Positions 1 to 9,815 of a stretch of DNA of 12,985 nucleotides are shown here, one piece after another. A model generated the notes under the pieces. It searched no databases and was not told where the DNA came from. It worked only from the letters and a program-made list of their open reading frames with translations. This DNA comes from Larix sibirica. Lineage: Eukaryota > Streptophyta > Pinopsida > Pinales > Pinaceae. A program made the translations under genes and the position numbers. The stretch lies in NCBI GenBank assembly GCA_004151065.3, contig NWUY0300030549.1:20079-33063 (forward strand). Reading direction: 5' to 3'. The stretch's first letter is position 1; the number at the start of each line of letters is the position of its first letter.

Positions 1-540
1 TGTGTACTTATTTTCTCTAGTTTCTCTTTTAGTTCCATTTTGTTCAATGCTTTATGAAATTAAATCAACACAATGAACTAATTAGTTGTAAGATTCGTTG
101 TGATGAACTGATCTAGTGGAATATCCACGGCAGTTTACAGATCACCAATTCATCTAAGAGGAGAAGAAATAGTCCAATAGGTTCAGGACAACATGGACAT
201 TAACACCTCTGTCAGTCACTTAGATTCCACCAACACGCAAGTTAGTTCCATTTCTATATAGTTATGTTTTAAAAAGGTATTTTGATTTCAAGCATATTTT
301 GTTGGATATATACTTGTAGATCTTATAAAATCTCCTATGCAAAGTATTATAGTACCAATCCTACCAATTTTTTTAAAATATGGTTGGAAACTCTTCTCCA
401 AACATCTCTTCCTACTTTGTATTTTCACACTAACCAATCTAACTGCAAATTTTGTTAATGGAATATATGACCGTTCTCGTGAAAAATAAAATAAAAATTC
501 AAGCTACTATAAATAACATTTGAACAAACAAATGGAGGGA
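1..540. other. AT-rich non-coding DNA, no gene seen
   Basis: I find no reading frame with a recognisable domain, no RNA gene and no clear repeat here. Stops are frequent in all frames and the composition is AT-rich, as in plant intergenic DNA. It may be decayed transposon sequence, but I cannot assign a family. Confidence 0.6.
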
Positions 541-559
541 AGCTTCAACTTAATTGCAG

Positions 560-1230
560 ATGTCCAATGGAAGGAATAAATGTTATGGTATCACCTTGAG
601 GAATGATGTTGGTAGATGGCAACCAACACTGCCTTTTGGAAGGGTCCTTTAACTCTCCAAAATGCTCTCAAACAAACTTGGGAATGATGAAGAAAAATGC
701 TTACTCCTTAATGGAAGGATTCAAGCAAGCATGAAGGCCATCAAATGGTAGAAGAACAAATGTATATGAGTATTTCATTTCCAAATCTCTACAAAATAAC
801 GCTCCTCTAGTTTTCCTTTATGAAACACATGCTCATGGCTTCCTTTTATAGCCAAAATGGAGGTCCTCAAAGAGCTAGTTCCAAATGTGAAACCTTCAAC
901 CATGGAGAAGATCCAAAGTACACAAATGTGGCCCAATAAGGCCCAAGTACTTATAAGTGAGATTAATTCAATCTCTTTGGCACTCAATTCCAATGGATGA
1001 GCATTAATGCATTGTGGAATTTATGACTGCATCTTTTGCAAGACACATGGGTATCAAGGGATTTTCCACCCTAATTCATTTAAGCATTAGGTTTGACAGT
1101 TGTGTGACCAGAGTAAAAGTCAATTGCAAGTTGGTCCTTCCTTTCCATGTGTCGATTAATGATGAAAGGAAGTCTTTTGAGTTGCATTATGTGGGGTGGT
1201 GATGTCCTTCAACAACAGATGCCAAAATGT
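560..1230 (-). repeat. possible LTR-like or promoter-bearing repeat remnant
   Basis: Read on the minus strand, this stretch is less AT-rich than its surroundings and has pol II promoter features: two TGGGCC motifs (plus-strand positions 930-935 and 940-945), then a good TATA box, CTATAAAAG, at 843-851. The stretch after the TATA box has few long frames. At the upstream side the minus strand reads TGTTGTTGAAGGACATC (around 1203-1219), which would suit an LTR starting in TG. No second LTR, no protein domain and no convincing primer-binding site are visible, so a solo LTR is only one reading. A small non-coding promoter or chance motifs are alternatives. Confidence 0.3.
843..851 (-). promoter_or_regulatory. 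TATA box on minus strand
   Basis: The minus strand reads CTATAAAAG, a close match to the plant TATA consensus. It lies about 80 bp downstream of two TGGGCC motifs resembling plant 'site II' elements bound by TCP factors. No coding region follows, so it would drive an LTR-type or non-coding transcript if it works at all. Confidence 0.35.
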
Positions 1231-1335
1231 TGCAAATGTGAAAAAAAATTGTGATAACAAAAGGGACAAATAAAAATTTCACCATATTTTTTTCTTCAAC
1301 CATTTATCACAAATTTTCAAGTAATCAAGTTTATG

Positions 1336-1434
1336 GATATAACCATCTATATTGCCATTCTGATCCTTGATATAGCCATCTAGATTTCCATTCTAGTACT
1401 TTATATAACCATCTAGGTTGCCAGTCTAGTCCTT
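1336..1434. repeat. 33-bp tandem repeat, three copies
   Basis: Three head-to-tail units of 33 bp lie at 1336-1368, 1369-1401 and 1402-1434. Each contains the core ATATARCCATCTA followed by a TTKCCAKTCTRRT-like part and ends in CTT. The copies differ at several positions, so the array is old. A fourth copy decays right after 1434. Stop codons in the units argue against coding use. Confidence 0.75.
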
Positions 1435-1758
1435 GTTATATTTTATATTTGCTTAAGCCTTGCCCATCTCCTTCATATAGGAAGTTATCTTCTCATCCAA
1501 CACAACCTCCTTGTATCGATAAAGTTATAGGAACTCCTCAATCCCACATGCATATGATTTTAGGCCTTAAATTCACTTTTTTATGATTTTATGTATTTTA
1601 CTGAGAAGATGGAATCGGTTCTTCCAATCACAAGCGAGCATTCTTGCTTTGTTGTCTTAAAATTATACAGATAACACCAACACTATGTAGTTTATATTAG
1701 TTACAATGATTACAACCAATATACTACCATCAAAGATGACATCTTCTCACCTAATGCT
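1435..1758. other. AT-rich non-coding DNA, nothing recognised
   Basis: This stretch lies between the 33-bp array and the 36-bp duplication. I see no gene-like frame, RNA gene or repeat with support in it. Confidence 0.55.
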
Positions 1759-1830
1759 ATAACAAGGATTGTTGTTTTTCTTTATATTTGATGTATAACA
1801 AGGATTGTTGTTTATCTTTGTATTTGATAT
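1759..1830. repeat. 36-bp direct duplication
   Basis: Two adjacent 36-bp copies (1759-1794 and 1795-1830) start with ATAACAAGGATTGTTGTTT and differ at only three positions. They are younger than the 33-bp array by divergence. There is no coding signal. Confidence 0.8.
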
Positions 1831-2929
1831 ATCAGTATGTAAACAGTGGAGACAAACACACATTTAAAAAATAATTATAAACACTCATTTAGTAACCATA
1901 GATTCAATAATACCCCAAACTTGTTGAGGCAAGAACACTACAACCATCCACTCTATTCATTTATCAATATAAAGTGTGCCATGAAGTGAAATTCAACAAC
2001 ATATAACAGAGTTCTGTAAAATCATTAGATTTTAAACTTGCATGATCATCATCGATGCAATCTCAATCTTTTAATACAGATGATGTATTTATAAATAATG
2101 AATTAAATTATAAGTAACAATAATTTATCTTTAATTCCACATCACAAAAACCACTATCGCATAACCATAATGATTAAGTACCAAGGTTACTTGCATAGTA
2201 TAAACTTTAAAAAGAATATTATATGCATGAATGTGAAGGGAGCTAAACACTTATAACTGACGAGTGAGAACATGCACAACTATATAGTTACTTCCAAAGT
2301 GAAACCATTATAAGCAACACACATCCTATTCAAGTTCAACTACATCATGTGAACTTGAGTAGCACACTTACCCATCTCTAATGTCTAGAAGCATAAGGTA
2401 ACTCATGTGATAATGAAACCACATCTATATCATGTGACCTTCATCAACATATACACCCAAAGGCATGGGGCATAAGCCTACCTTACATCTTTATAAGTCA
2501 TTCTCCCTTGAGTTTTGTGTCTTGTATGTGACTTTTTATCGTCACAAAATCTCAACTCAACAATAACGTGACTAGATTGTTGAATCTTGACTAGCTCTCT
2601 CTCTCAATTATATCGTGTGAGTATAAGGTCTTTTATGAAGTATCATTACACATACCATAAGTTTTGTCTAGTGCAACTAGTTTTGGGATATAATAATATT
2701 TTTTATTTAATATATGAGTTTTAATATTTTTATATCCAAACAAAATTGCAATTGGGTTTTAGTATTTTTTAGGTTTCATGCATGGTGTTGATGGCTAAAT
2801 GTCGTGGAAACCACATGGCTCTTCTTTAATAACCTTGGTGATGACAAACATGGATATTGGGTTTTTAGTCTGGTGATAAGTTGAAACCGCCTTTTAATTT
2901 CAGAATATGACTTTTAATTACTTCTAAAA
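1831..2929. other. AT-rich non-coding DNA, no gene seen
   Basis: No frame here looks like a protein and no RNA gene is visible. The only local pattern is three copies of TCATGTGA at 2345-2352, 2403-2410 and 2430-2437, each containing CATGTG, a plant NAC/bHLH-type core. A short CT run sits near 2590-2605. No gene lies close enough to give these sites a target in the window. Confidence 0.5.
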
Positions 2930-3440
2930 TGATTAAGACTTTGTTTTCCTTTAAGATTTAAACACTTTAAGAAAGTAAAGAACAAAATTTTAAAAAAAAT
3001 GAAGAAATTTAATAAATTACTAATTAAAATAGGGACGAAAATTTAAATATAGAATATATTAGGACAACAATGGATGATATTTTAAAAGAACACAAAACAT
3101 GAGAGAATTTATAACAATTAATGAATAAAAATTAAACAAAGGTTAGTTGAGTAAAAAAAGGAAAAATAATAATTTTTAAAGATTAAAAAATAAATTATTA
3201 TAATAGAATGGTAAAATAAAAGTATAAAAAAGATAAAAATCTAAAATAAAAATAATTGTTTTTATTATTAAATTAAGAAAGGAAAAGGGAAATTAGTTAA
3301 TTAGTATAAAAAACATGAGGAATTTATATAAAATGATTAATTAATTAATTATATAAAGGCAAGGGGATTGAAGGATTAAAAGAAATAAAAATATATAAAA
3401 AATAATTGGGGAAAGTTTTTATTTACAAAAGAGTAATTAA
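2930..3440. other. purine-biased A-rich host segment
   Basis: The plus strand is dominated by A and G, with many A runs and little C. It holds a short (ATTA)4 run at about 3336-3351. There is no gene. Similar purine-biased DNA occurs at 10855-10972 and 12221-12344, the flanks of the two LINE insertions, so these look like pieces of one pre-insertion segment. Confidence 0.5.
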
Positions 3441-3636
3441 GGGGTGATAATCTCAATATGAATATAGGGTTAGAGTTAAATTACTAGTAAAACATGGTCG
3501 AGATCACAACTTCACCATTTTTTGGAGTGCTCTCTGCCTTCTCGCATGCCATCTTTAGGGTTTTGACCAGCTCTCATTGGCTTCACCCTTTCGCATCTCC
3601 CCGTTCTCCCCAGAGCCTACACCTTTGGCACAGCCA
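3441..3636 (+). other. LINE 5' leader
   Basis: The stretch between the estimated 5' edge and the first in-frame ATG of ORF1 shifts gradually from AT-rich to mixed composition. LINE internal promoters normally sit in this region, but I see no specific motif I would name. An ATG at 3494 opens a 68-codon frame unrelated to the LINE protein. It could be an upstream ORF or chance. Confidence 0.45.
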
Positions 3637-5130
3637 ATGGTCGACCCATCAGGAGGGGCCGAGGTCCCCTCTGGTACGACTCCCTCTTCCTCCGATCTGA
3701 TTGCTTCAGTACAAATCGGGACGGCTGAGGTACCTCTATCGTACCCTGAAACCCTGAGCACTCAGAAAAACACCTCAGCCTTCCGCCCATCCATGGGAAC
3801 GACCACGTGCATCGCAAAAGCTAAGGAAAGACCACAGCTCACGCTTCCAACGGAACGCATCAATGCAAGAGCGCAGAAACTCAAGGATCACGCCTTGGTA
3901 GGAAAGTTCAATGGTTTTTGGCCAACTAAGCAAGCCCTTCGTGGTTGGATAATGGGCAAATGGAAACCCAAAGCTCACTTTGATCTACACCTTGGATCCA
4001 AGGGGTTCTTTACCATCATCTTCCACCGGCTTGAGGACAAAGCAAGAGTTGAAGATGGAGGCCCTTACTTCTTTAATTCAGCAGGTTTATACCTTCGACA
4101 CTGGACGGAAAGATTCAACCCCGATAGAGAGGACTTTACCTGGGCGTCGGTCTGGATACGCATGTACTCGCCCCCCCAAGAATACTGGGATGAAGATACG
4201 CTCAAGGACATTGGCAACACTCTTGGCACATATGTCAAAGCAGCAGAGCAAACAATAAACAATAAGTACACCTCATATGCCCGTATATACGTTTACATGA
4301 ACATAGCCAAATCTATACCTGACTCAATCTGCCTCAATCATGAAGATTCTGAATGGATACAACCATTAGACTACGAGCATGTCCCATTTCGGTGCAGAAA
4401 AGCCATGAACATGGACGCCTATACCATGATTGTCATCTTAACAACATCAGCCCACTAGAAGCAAACAAGGATGAAGAGGGTTTCCAGAAGCATGGAAAAA
4501 AAAGGCGGCATCCTCGCAAAACATCCATGGAGGAAAAGAAATCAAATGACCCAACCAACTACTAGAACCAACTTTATTGTTCATGATGGACAACCGGAAA
4601 ACCCTGAAGCGGAGGAAAAGCAAGCAGAAGACCCAGCTCTCAACCAGATGACCACCGATCAAATCCAAAATGTAACCCCTGATATGTCTAAAAGCCTCAA
4701 AGACAGGCCCATGCCCAACAAAGGACCAATGATGGAGGAGCATGGGACTCCTATGAAAGTGCCACAAAAGCAAGGGAGTACACAAGGACCTGAAAAACTC
4801 ATGGATGAGGAGATGATTGAATTAGAGCTTGGAGAACTGGACATCTTAGGTATGGAAGATGCATGCACCAGAAAATCCTACAACACCATCCCACCCAAGC
4901 AGATCCAGTTACTGAAGGAATCCCTGAACAAGGTAAAACACCTAAAAATGGGAGTTCACAACCTCCCCCAAAAAGAAAAACACAAACTGCAATGGGACAA
5001 CAAGAAGCGGGGAAGAAAAATTGATCTTCAAAGGATTAGTCAGCTCGGAACCCGCTTGGTAGAATTAGTGCAATATGCCCAGTTAACGGAGTTCTTCCCC
5101 ACTGTTATCCAAGGTTTCCAATGCAACTAA
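3577..5130 (+). pseudogene. LINE ORF1: DUF4283 / zinc-knuckle RNA-binding protein, frameshifted
   Basis: ORF1 of plant L1 elements makes the nucleic-acid-binding protein that packages the element RNA. The frame opens after a stop at 3556. The first in-frame ATG is at 3637. A TTG at 3577 followed by GCT may be a mutated original ATG, since its context fits plant initiation. A DUF4283-like domain lies at about 3889-4335 (ALVGKFNGFWPT, later RLEDKARVEDGGPYFF). A CCHC knuckle follows at about 4390-4435. A single missing base after 4401 shifts the frame inside the knuckle, so its second Cys is lost. The usual His is Arg as well. A compensating +1 shift lies at about 4540-4565, after which the frame runs to TAA at 5128-5130. 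The C-terminal part is rich in Lys, Glu and Gln and ends with a helical stretch. It overlaps the ORF2 start by 10 nt. Confidence 0.85.
3889..4335 (+). other. DUF4283-like domain of ORF1
   Basis: The translated block begins ALVGKFNGFWPT and continues with KGFFTIIFHRLEDKARV and WASVWIRMYSPPQEYW. This is the pattern of the DUF4283 domain found before the zinc knuckle in plant LINE ORF1 and related retroelement proteins. The frame is open throughout, the best-preserved long stretch of ORF1. Confidence 0.85.
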
Positions 5131-5826
5131 TCTCCTGCAACGTGAGAGGGCTCAACGGACCTACTAAGCACCGTATGTTAAAGCGCAAAATTATGCAAGA
5201 TTCACCTACAATCATCTTCCTACAGGACACCAAATGCTCTAGTGATTCAGTCCATTCCCTTTTGTCCAAACTTTGGAAAGGGTGCCATGTTATTGCGATT
5301 TATGACATGGGAGCCTCTGGAACAATTGCGATAGCCCGGAACCCCTCTCTGCTAGCCCTGAACGACTTTGCCACCACAACCCACTCTCTTTCTGCCTCCT
5401 TTCATATTCTGGGCACTAACTTCTCTGGCCACCTTATGAATGTCTATGGACCTCAAGCTCCTTATCTCAAATAGAAGCTTCTAAATAACATCTCCTGGTT
5501 CAACAAGCAACATCCTCACTCCCTTCTCATCCTCAGGGGGGGACTTCAACATGATTATCTCCCTCCAGGAAAAAAAAGGAGGGCACAACTATTTATCCCT
5601 TGAAGACATCCTCTTCAAAACTTGCATCAACGACTGCGGGCTCATTGATCCTTTACCTTCTGAGGGATTCCTCACCTGGAACAATTGCATAAGTGGAGCT
5701 CAACAAATTGCATCACGTTTGGACCACTTCCTCATCTCGAAAAAATTTGTTGACATGGGAGGATTGATCACCATAGCGGTTCTACCCTCAACTGGCTCGG
5801 ACCAATGGCCAATCTCACTCAACTAG
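5121..5826 (+). other. ORF2 endonuclease domain (EEP fold), catalytically degraded
   Basis: Motifs in order: NVRGLN (catalytic Asn present), FLQDTKCSSD where the family has QETK (Glu to Asp at 5226-5228), VYGPQAP, GGDFN with the Asp present but reached only across a frameshift, SRLDHFLIS, and GSDQWPIS where the family has SDH (His to Gln at 5803-5805). A stop lies at 5472, with another at 5824 at the domain end. The loss of the catalytic His alone should abolish nicking. Confidence 0.88.
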
Positions 5827-6350
5827 CAGCACTCGGGTAACAAAAAATTCTGCCCCTTTCGCTTTGAAATTTGTTGGTTAACTCATCCCTCCTTTCAGGA
5901 CACTATTCGCAATTGGTGGATCAACTTGAAGGTGGAAGACCGCTCCAAAATGGCCATTCTACACCAGAAACTCAAACTGCCCAGATCCCAGCTGCGCACC
6001 TAGAATCGTACAACCTTTGGCAACATCTTCACCGCCAAGAGTGTCATAGAAACAGATCTAGATAGCATTCTAAAGGATATCATGGAGTAGGGACATGCTG
6101 AAGAGCTCAAACAAAAGGAGAAATAAACCCTGAAACAACTGGATATCCATTGTGAACAAGAAGAAATTCTATGGAGGCAGAAATCCATAATCAACTGGCT
6201 CAAAGAGGGAGAGCAAAATACCACTTTCTTCCATAGCACCACCGTTCAACACAGAATGAACAACAAGATCGCTACTATCAAATATGCTGAAGGAATCAAT
6301 ATCGCAACCAAGAGGAAATTGAACAAGATCTTGTAAATCATTTCTAGACT

Positions 6351-7640
6351 TTGCTCTCTGAAGAAGATCATGACAGAACTCAGGCCATCAACATGGTAAC
6401 CAACCACATCCATGCCATTCTTACTGTCGACCACAACGCCACTCTCATGAAGGAAATCTTGATGGCTGAAGTAGAGGTAGCAGCTAAGCAAATGGAGGAA
6501 GGAAAGGCCCCTGGACCGGATGGCTTCACCATTAACTTCTTTCACTACTATTGGGACCTCCTAAAACATGAAATTTTAGAGGTTGTTGAAGAATCCAGGG
6601 CTAAGAAGTGGGTCCTCCCTGCGTTGAATGCCACCTTTCTCACCCTGATCCCCAAGGAAATCGGAGCTACCAGCCCGGGTAAGTTCAAACATATCTCCCT
6701 TTGTAATGTTGTTTATAAAATCTTGACCAAAGTTGTGGCCAATCGCCTCAAAGTGCTCCTTCTAATCCTCATCTCTCTGGAACAAACTGGGTGTGTGGAA
6801 GGGTGCCAGATCCTGGATGGAATCATCCTTGCTCATGAAATGATTTATTCCCTAAAAATGACTAAAACCCATGGGATATTGGTCAAACTGGATCTCTCTA
6901 AAGTGTTTGACAAACTCAGTTGGGATTTTATTTAAAAAATGCTCCTTGCCTTTGGGTTTTGCCAAGAATGGATCAACTGGGTCATGTCCCTAACCTCCTC
7001 TGCGTTCTTCTCCATCCTGGTTAATGGGTACCCCTCTATGACTTTTTCCCCGACCAGAGGTATCCATCAAGTGGATCCTCTTTCCCCCTTCCTCTTCATC
7101 CTTATGGCCGAGGGACTGGGCAGAATGCTAAAAGCCAAGATCTCAGCTAGTACTCTCCGTGGTACTTCCCCTCATGGAAACCCCCCCATGGCCTACCAGT
7201 AATTTGTGGATGACAACTTATTCATTAGGCACCCTTCTATCCAGGAATCCCTTACCCTCAAGCGCACTCTTCAGATCTACTCAAAAGCCTCAGGCACCAC
7301 TGTGAACCTCAAAAAGTCTCAAAACCATTTCTTCCACACGGATCCCATCACCCAAAGAAACATCTCACGCATCCTGGGTTATTTAGCCTCCTTCCTCCCT
7401 TCCAAATACATTGGCACCCCTCTCTTTGACTCAGCCATCAAGCACTCCTCCTGGAAAGAACTCCTAGACAAGCTAGAAAACAAAATCTCCTCTTGGACTT
7501 TCCGCTCCCTTAACCTGCCCAGCAGAATTGTGCTCCTTAAAGTCGTCCTTTAGTCCATGCCCCTTTATCTCTTCTCAGTCCTTGCTTCTCCCAAGTGGGT
7601 CCTCAAAATGATGAGAAAATTTCAAAAGTCCTTTCTCTGG
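6351..7640 (+). other. ORF2 reverse transcriptase domain
   Basis: Non-LTR RT motifs in a single frame: KAPGPDGF (6504-6527), the FKHISLCNVVYKI region, a motif A stretch VKLDLSKVFD with its catalytic Asp at 6891-6893, a motif B stretch GIHQVDPLSP (7059-7088), and the catalytic FVDD box (7203-7214). Motif B normally reads GxRQGDPLSP, so Arg is His and Gly is Val here. Stops at 6933, 7200 and 7551 interrupt the frame; by position, the ones at 7200 and 7551 probably replace Gln. The catalytic aspartates survive, but the domain cannot be made intact. Confidence 0.92.
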
Positions 7641-8234
7641 GGGGAATCCACAATAACCGCAAGTGGGCCCTCGTTAAATGGCACAATCTCTGCATGCCAA
7701 AAAGACAAGGAGGCCTTGGACTCGAGGATCCAAAAATCAACAATCAGGTCCTCTCGAATAAAATCTGGTGGAAATGGATCACTGACACGGCCTCCCCCTG
7801 GAGCCTTCTTTGGAACAACAAATGCGCACCTAATTGGCCAACTCAACTATGCATTCGCTACGACCAGGATCCCTCTGGATCTTTAAACTGGCGAGCAGCT
7901 AATTGTCAAAGAGCCTTAATTCAGTAACACAGCTTCTAGGAAGTCAGAGACGACCAACATGCAAATTTCTGGTTCGACTCGTGGAAGCAACTACCAAGCC
8001 TCCGTACTCAAATCCTTACTTGGGAACTCCAGGCACACTGTCATCACAACAGACATCTCTCGATATAGGATTACTGGACTCCCTCTGATTCCAACACAAT
8101 CCGTAAGTGGAAACCGCTTTTCCTGTGGACTCCCCCTGTTTCAGCTGACAACACTGGGCAAATTTGGCAAGATCTTCAAACCAGACAAGTCATAATTAGT
8201 CATGGTCATGATATTCTAAGATGGGGACACCTCC

Positions 8235-8515
8235 AGACAGGAACCTTCTCTACTAAAGAGGCCTACTCCATTCTCACATGCACTTCGGAAGATCAGTCGA
8301 ATCCTATCTTGAAACGAATATGGGAATCACAATTCTGGCCTGAAGTCTCTTCATTCCTCTACCTCCTTTCCCACAGGCGCATTCTAACCTGGGACAATCT
8401 CTAGAGAAGAGGCATCCATGGCCCTTCACAGTGCACCATGTGTGAAAATCACCTTGAAACCATTGATCATCTTCTTAACTCTTGTGATATAGCCAATGAA
8501 ATCTAGGACAATGTG
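8235..8515 (+). other. zf-RVT zinc-binding region of ORF2
   Basis: The frame reads FSTKEAYSIL, then a stretch ending RRILTWDNL, a TAG at 8402, then RRGIHGPSQCTMCENH, ETIDHLLNSC and a TAG at 8504. The Cys-Cys-His-Cys pattern and its spacing match the zf-RVT domain found between RT and RNase H in plant LINEs. The stop at 8504 sits where the family has Trp and the one at 8402 where Gln is usual. Confidence 0.85.
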
Positions 8516-8889
8516 GCCCGTATTTGCAAAACACCAACAGAGTCAGAGGGGACATCATCCAAACCATTTCCAATTGGGATCCAACTACTTTCCAGAGTGC
8601 CATTGTCAATCGAATTTAGGATCTTATTCCAGGACTGGTGGTCTGGAATATTTGGAAAGAAAGAAACAGAAGAATATTTGATTCCAAGAAGAAACAACTC
8701 CCGGATATTTGGGCCACTCTAAAAAACAACTTGTAGGAAACTCTTTCCTTGAAGAATTGGAGCTTTGCTGACTTCCCCACTCTGCCCTTGGAGCGGGACA
8801 TCCTGTCAGATTGGAACCTTCTTCTTAGAACCATACCTAGCACTCTCTGCAAGCCTCCTGCGGATTCGCCTATCCTGGAGCACTGGATT

Positions 8890-9312
8890 AAGCCCCACCT
8901 GGGGTTCTTTAAACTCAATTTTGATGGGGCTTCCAAGGGAAATCCTGGAGTAGCAGGTTTTGGAGGAGCCATCCAAGATGATTTAGGCTCTATCAGGTTA
9001 GTATTCATAGTATTCATGGGAACCATAGGTCAGGACACCAACAACGCAGCGGAACTCACGGGGCTCCTCTAAGGTCTCAAATGTGCTCACAAACAAGGCC
9101 TACTTCCCCTTGTTATTGAAGGAGACTCCAAGATCATTATCTGTCTTACTAGTCGTCTTCATAATGGTGCCAAGGTCCAAAAAATCTCGTCAACTTGGAG
9201 GCTTGCGCAACGACTACAAGAACTAGCCACTATGCTTGCCCTCTTCAGCTTAGTCTCCTTCCAACATGTCAGAAGAAAATTTAATGCGCTTGCGGATTGC
9301 CTTGCCAATGAG
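8890..9312 (+). other. plant-type RNase H domain of ORF2
   Basis: It would degrade RNA in RNA/DNA hybrids. All four acidic catalytic positions are visible: Asp in FDGASKGNPG (8923), Glu in NNAAELTGLL (9052), Asp in VIEGDSK (9124) and Asp in FNALADCLAN (9295). A TAA at 9070 splits the domain. This RNase H type, with the ADxLA end, is usual for plant LINEs and for host RNase H-like proteins from which it was probably acquired. Confidence 0.9.
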
Positions 9313-9552
9313 GGGGTAACCTGCAACTCTACCTTTCAAGAAGCTGCCCTCGCCTCCTTAAGCTCCAGGGAGATCATACTACAATGCCGAGCTCTAGCCA
9401 ATTTGGATCTCAATTCCCCTGATGCGGGTGGCAGCAATGGTTGCAACACCTGGGCTCCGACTCACATGACACCTGGGCATGAAAAACATCCTCGTGGCAA
9501 TGCTATGATCGAGTCTATAAACAAAGTGACGTCTGATTACTGGCCTCATTAA

Positions 9553-9815
9553 GCCTCTCACCTGCGATGTCTCCTCATCCAACCTAGATTGGTAGTTCGT
9601 GCACCACCCCCATGTCTCTCCGGCGTGCGGCATTAAGATCGCCAGTTGATTGACACTCCAGTCTGTACAAAGGTATAACGTCTCGGCCCTAGCATTCAGC
9701 TATGATCATCACTCTGTGTTGGGATCCTCTCGCTTCTGTGCTCCAAGGGCTGTTGCGACACACTGTTATCCGCCATCCTGCTCCTCAAGTTCACACTATC
9801 CTCTGGTCTGCTTCC
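9553..9815 (+). other. spacer between ORF2 and candidate ORF3
   Basis: About 260 bp follow the ORF2 stop with no convincing coding frame. Its composition matches the element, not the AT-rich flanks, so it belongs to the LINE. Part may be decayed ORF2 tail beyond a premature or shifted stop. Confidence 0.5.

Larger units (their letters stand above)
5121..9552 (+). pseudogene. LINE ORF2 polyprotein (endonuclease, RT, zf-RVT, RNase H), multiply broken
   Basis: ORF2 nicks target DNA and reverse-transcribes the element RNA onto it. It would be about 1,475 codons, a usual size for RNase H-bearing plant L1 elements. The ATG at 5121 begins MQLISCNVRGLN. I follow one continuous protein through four frame changes: +1 in a seven-G run at 5536-5542, -1 near 6308, -1 in a six-G run at 7639-7644, and -1 in an A run near 8528. 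In-frame stops lie at 5472, 5824, 6001, 6088, 6124, 6345, 6933, 7200, 7551, 7925, 7937, 8066, 8402, 8504, 8617, 8734 and 9070: twelve TAG, five TAA, no TGA. The terminal TAA is at 9550-9552. About 80 residues follow the RNase H domain. Protein similarity remains easy to read despite the damage, so the copy is middle-aged rather than ancient. Confidence 0.92.

Noticed and set aside
586-593. TGGTATCA, start of the common plant retrotransposon primer-binding site (initiator Met tRNA)
   Set aside because: Only eight bases match, and no LTR end or gag-pol sequence is next to it.
775-993. 72-codon minus-strand frame
   Set aside because: It spans the TATA box and the TGGGCC motifs and has no domain; more likely non-coding.
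1014-1202. 62-codon plus-strand frame
   Set aside because: Too short, starts on a non-ATG codon and has no motif or coding context.
1210-1235. Minus-strand TTTTGGCATCTGTTGTTGAAGGAC resembles a mutated primer-binding site of Tat/Athila-type elements (split here: TTTTGGCATC, TGTTGTTGAAGGAC)
   Set aside because: Needs several substitutions and an insertion, and no LTR pair or gag-pol is visible, so it cannot be separated from chance.
2526-2545. Small hairpin TGTGAC/GTCACA
   Set aside because: A 6-bp stem is common by chance in this much AT-rich DNA and has no context.
3494-3700. ATG-started 68-codon frame at the 5' end of the LINE
   Set aside because: It overlaps the ORF1 N-terminal region in another frame and matches no LINE motif; at most an upstream ORF.
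7557-7886. 109-codon frame continuing past the RT thumb
   Set aside because: After the G run at 7639-7644 the LINE protein continues in another frame (the one with KRQGGLGLEDPK); the tail of this frame is a shadow.
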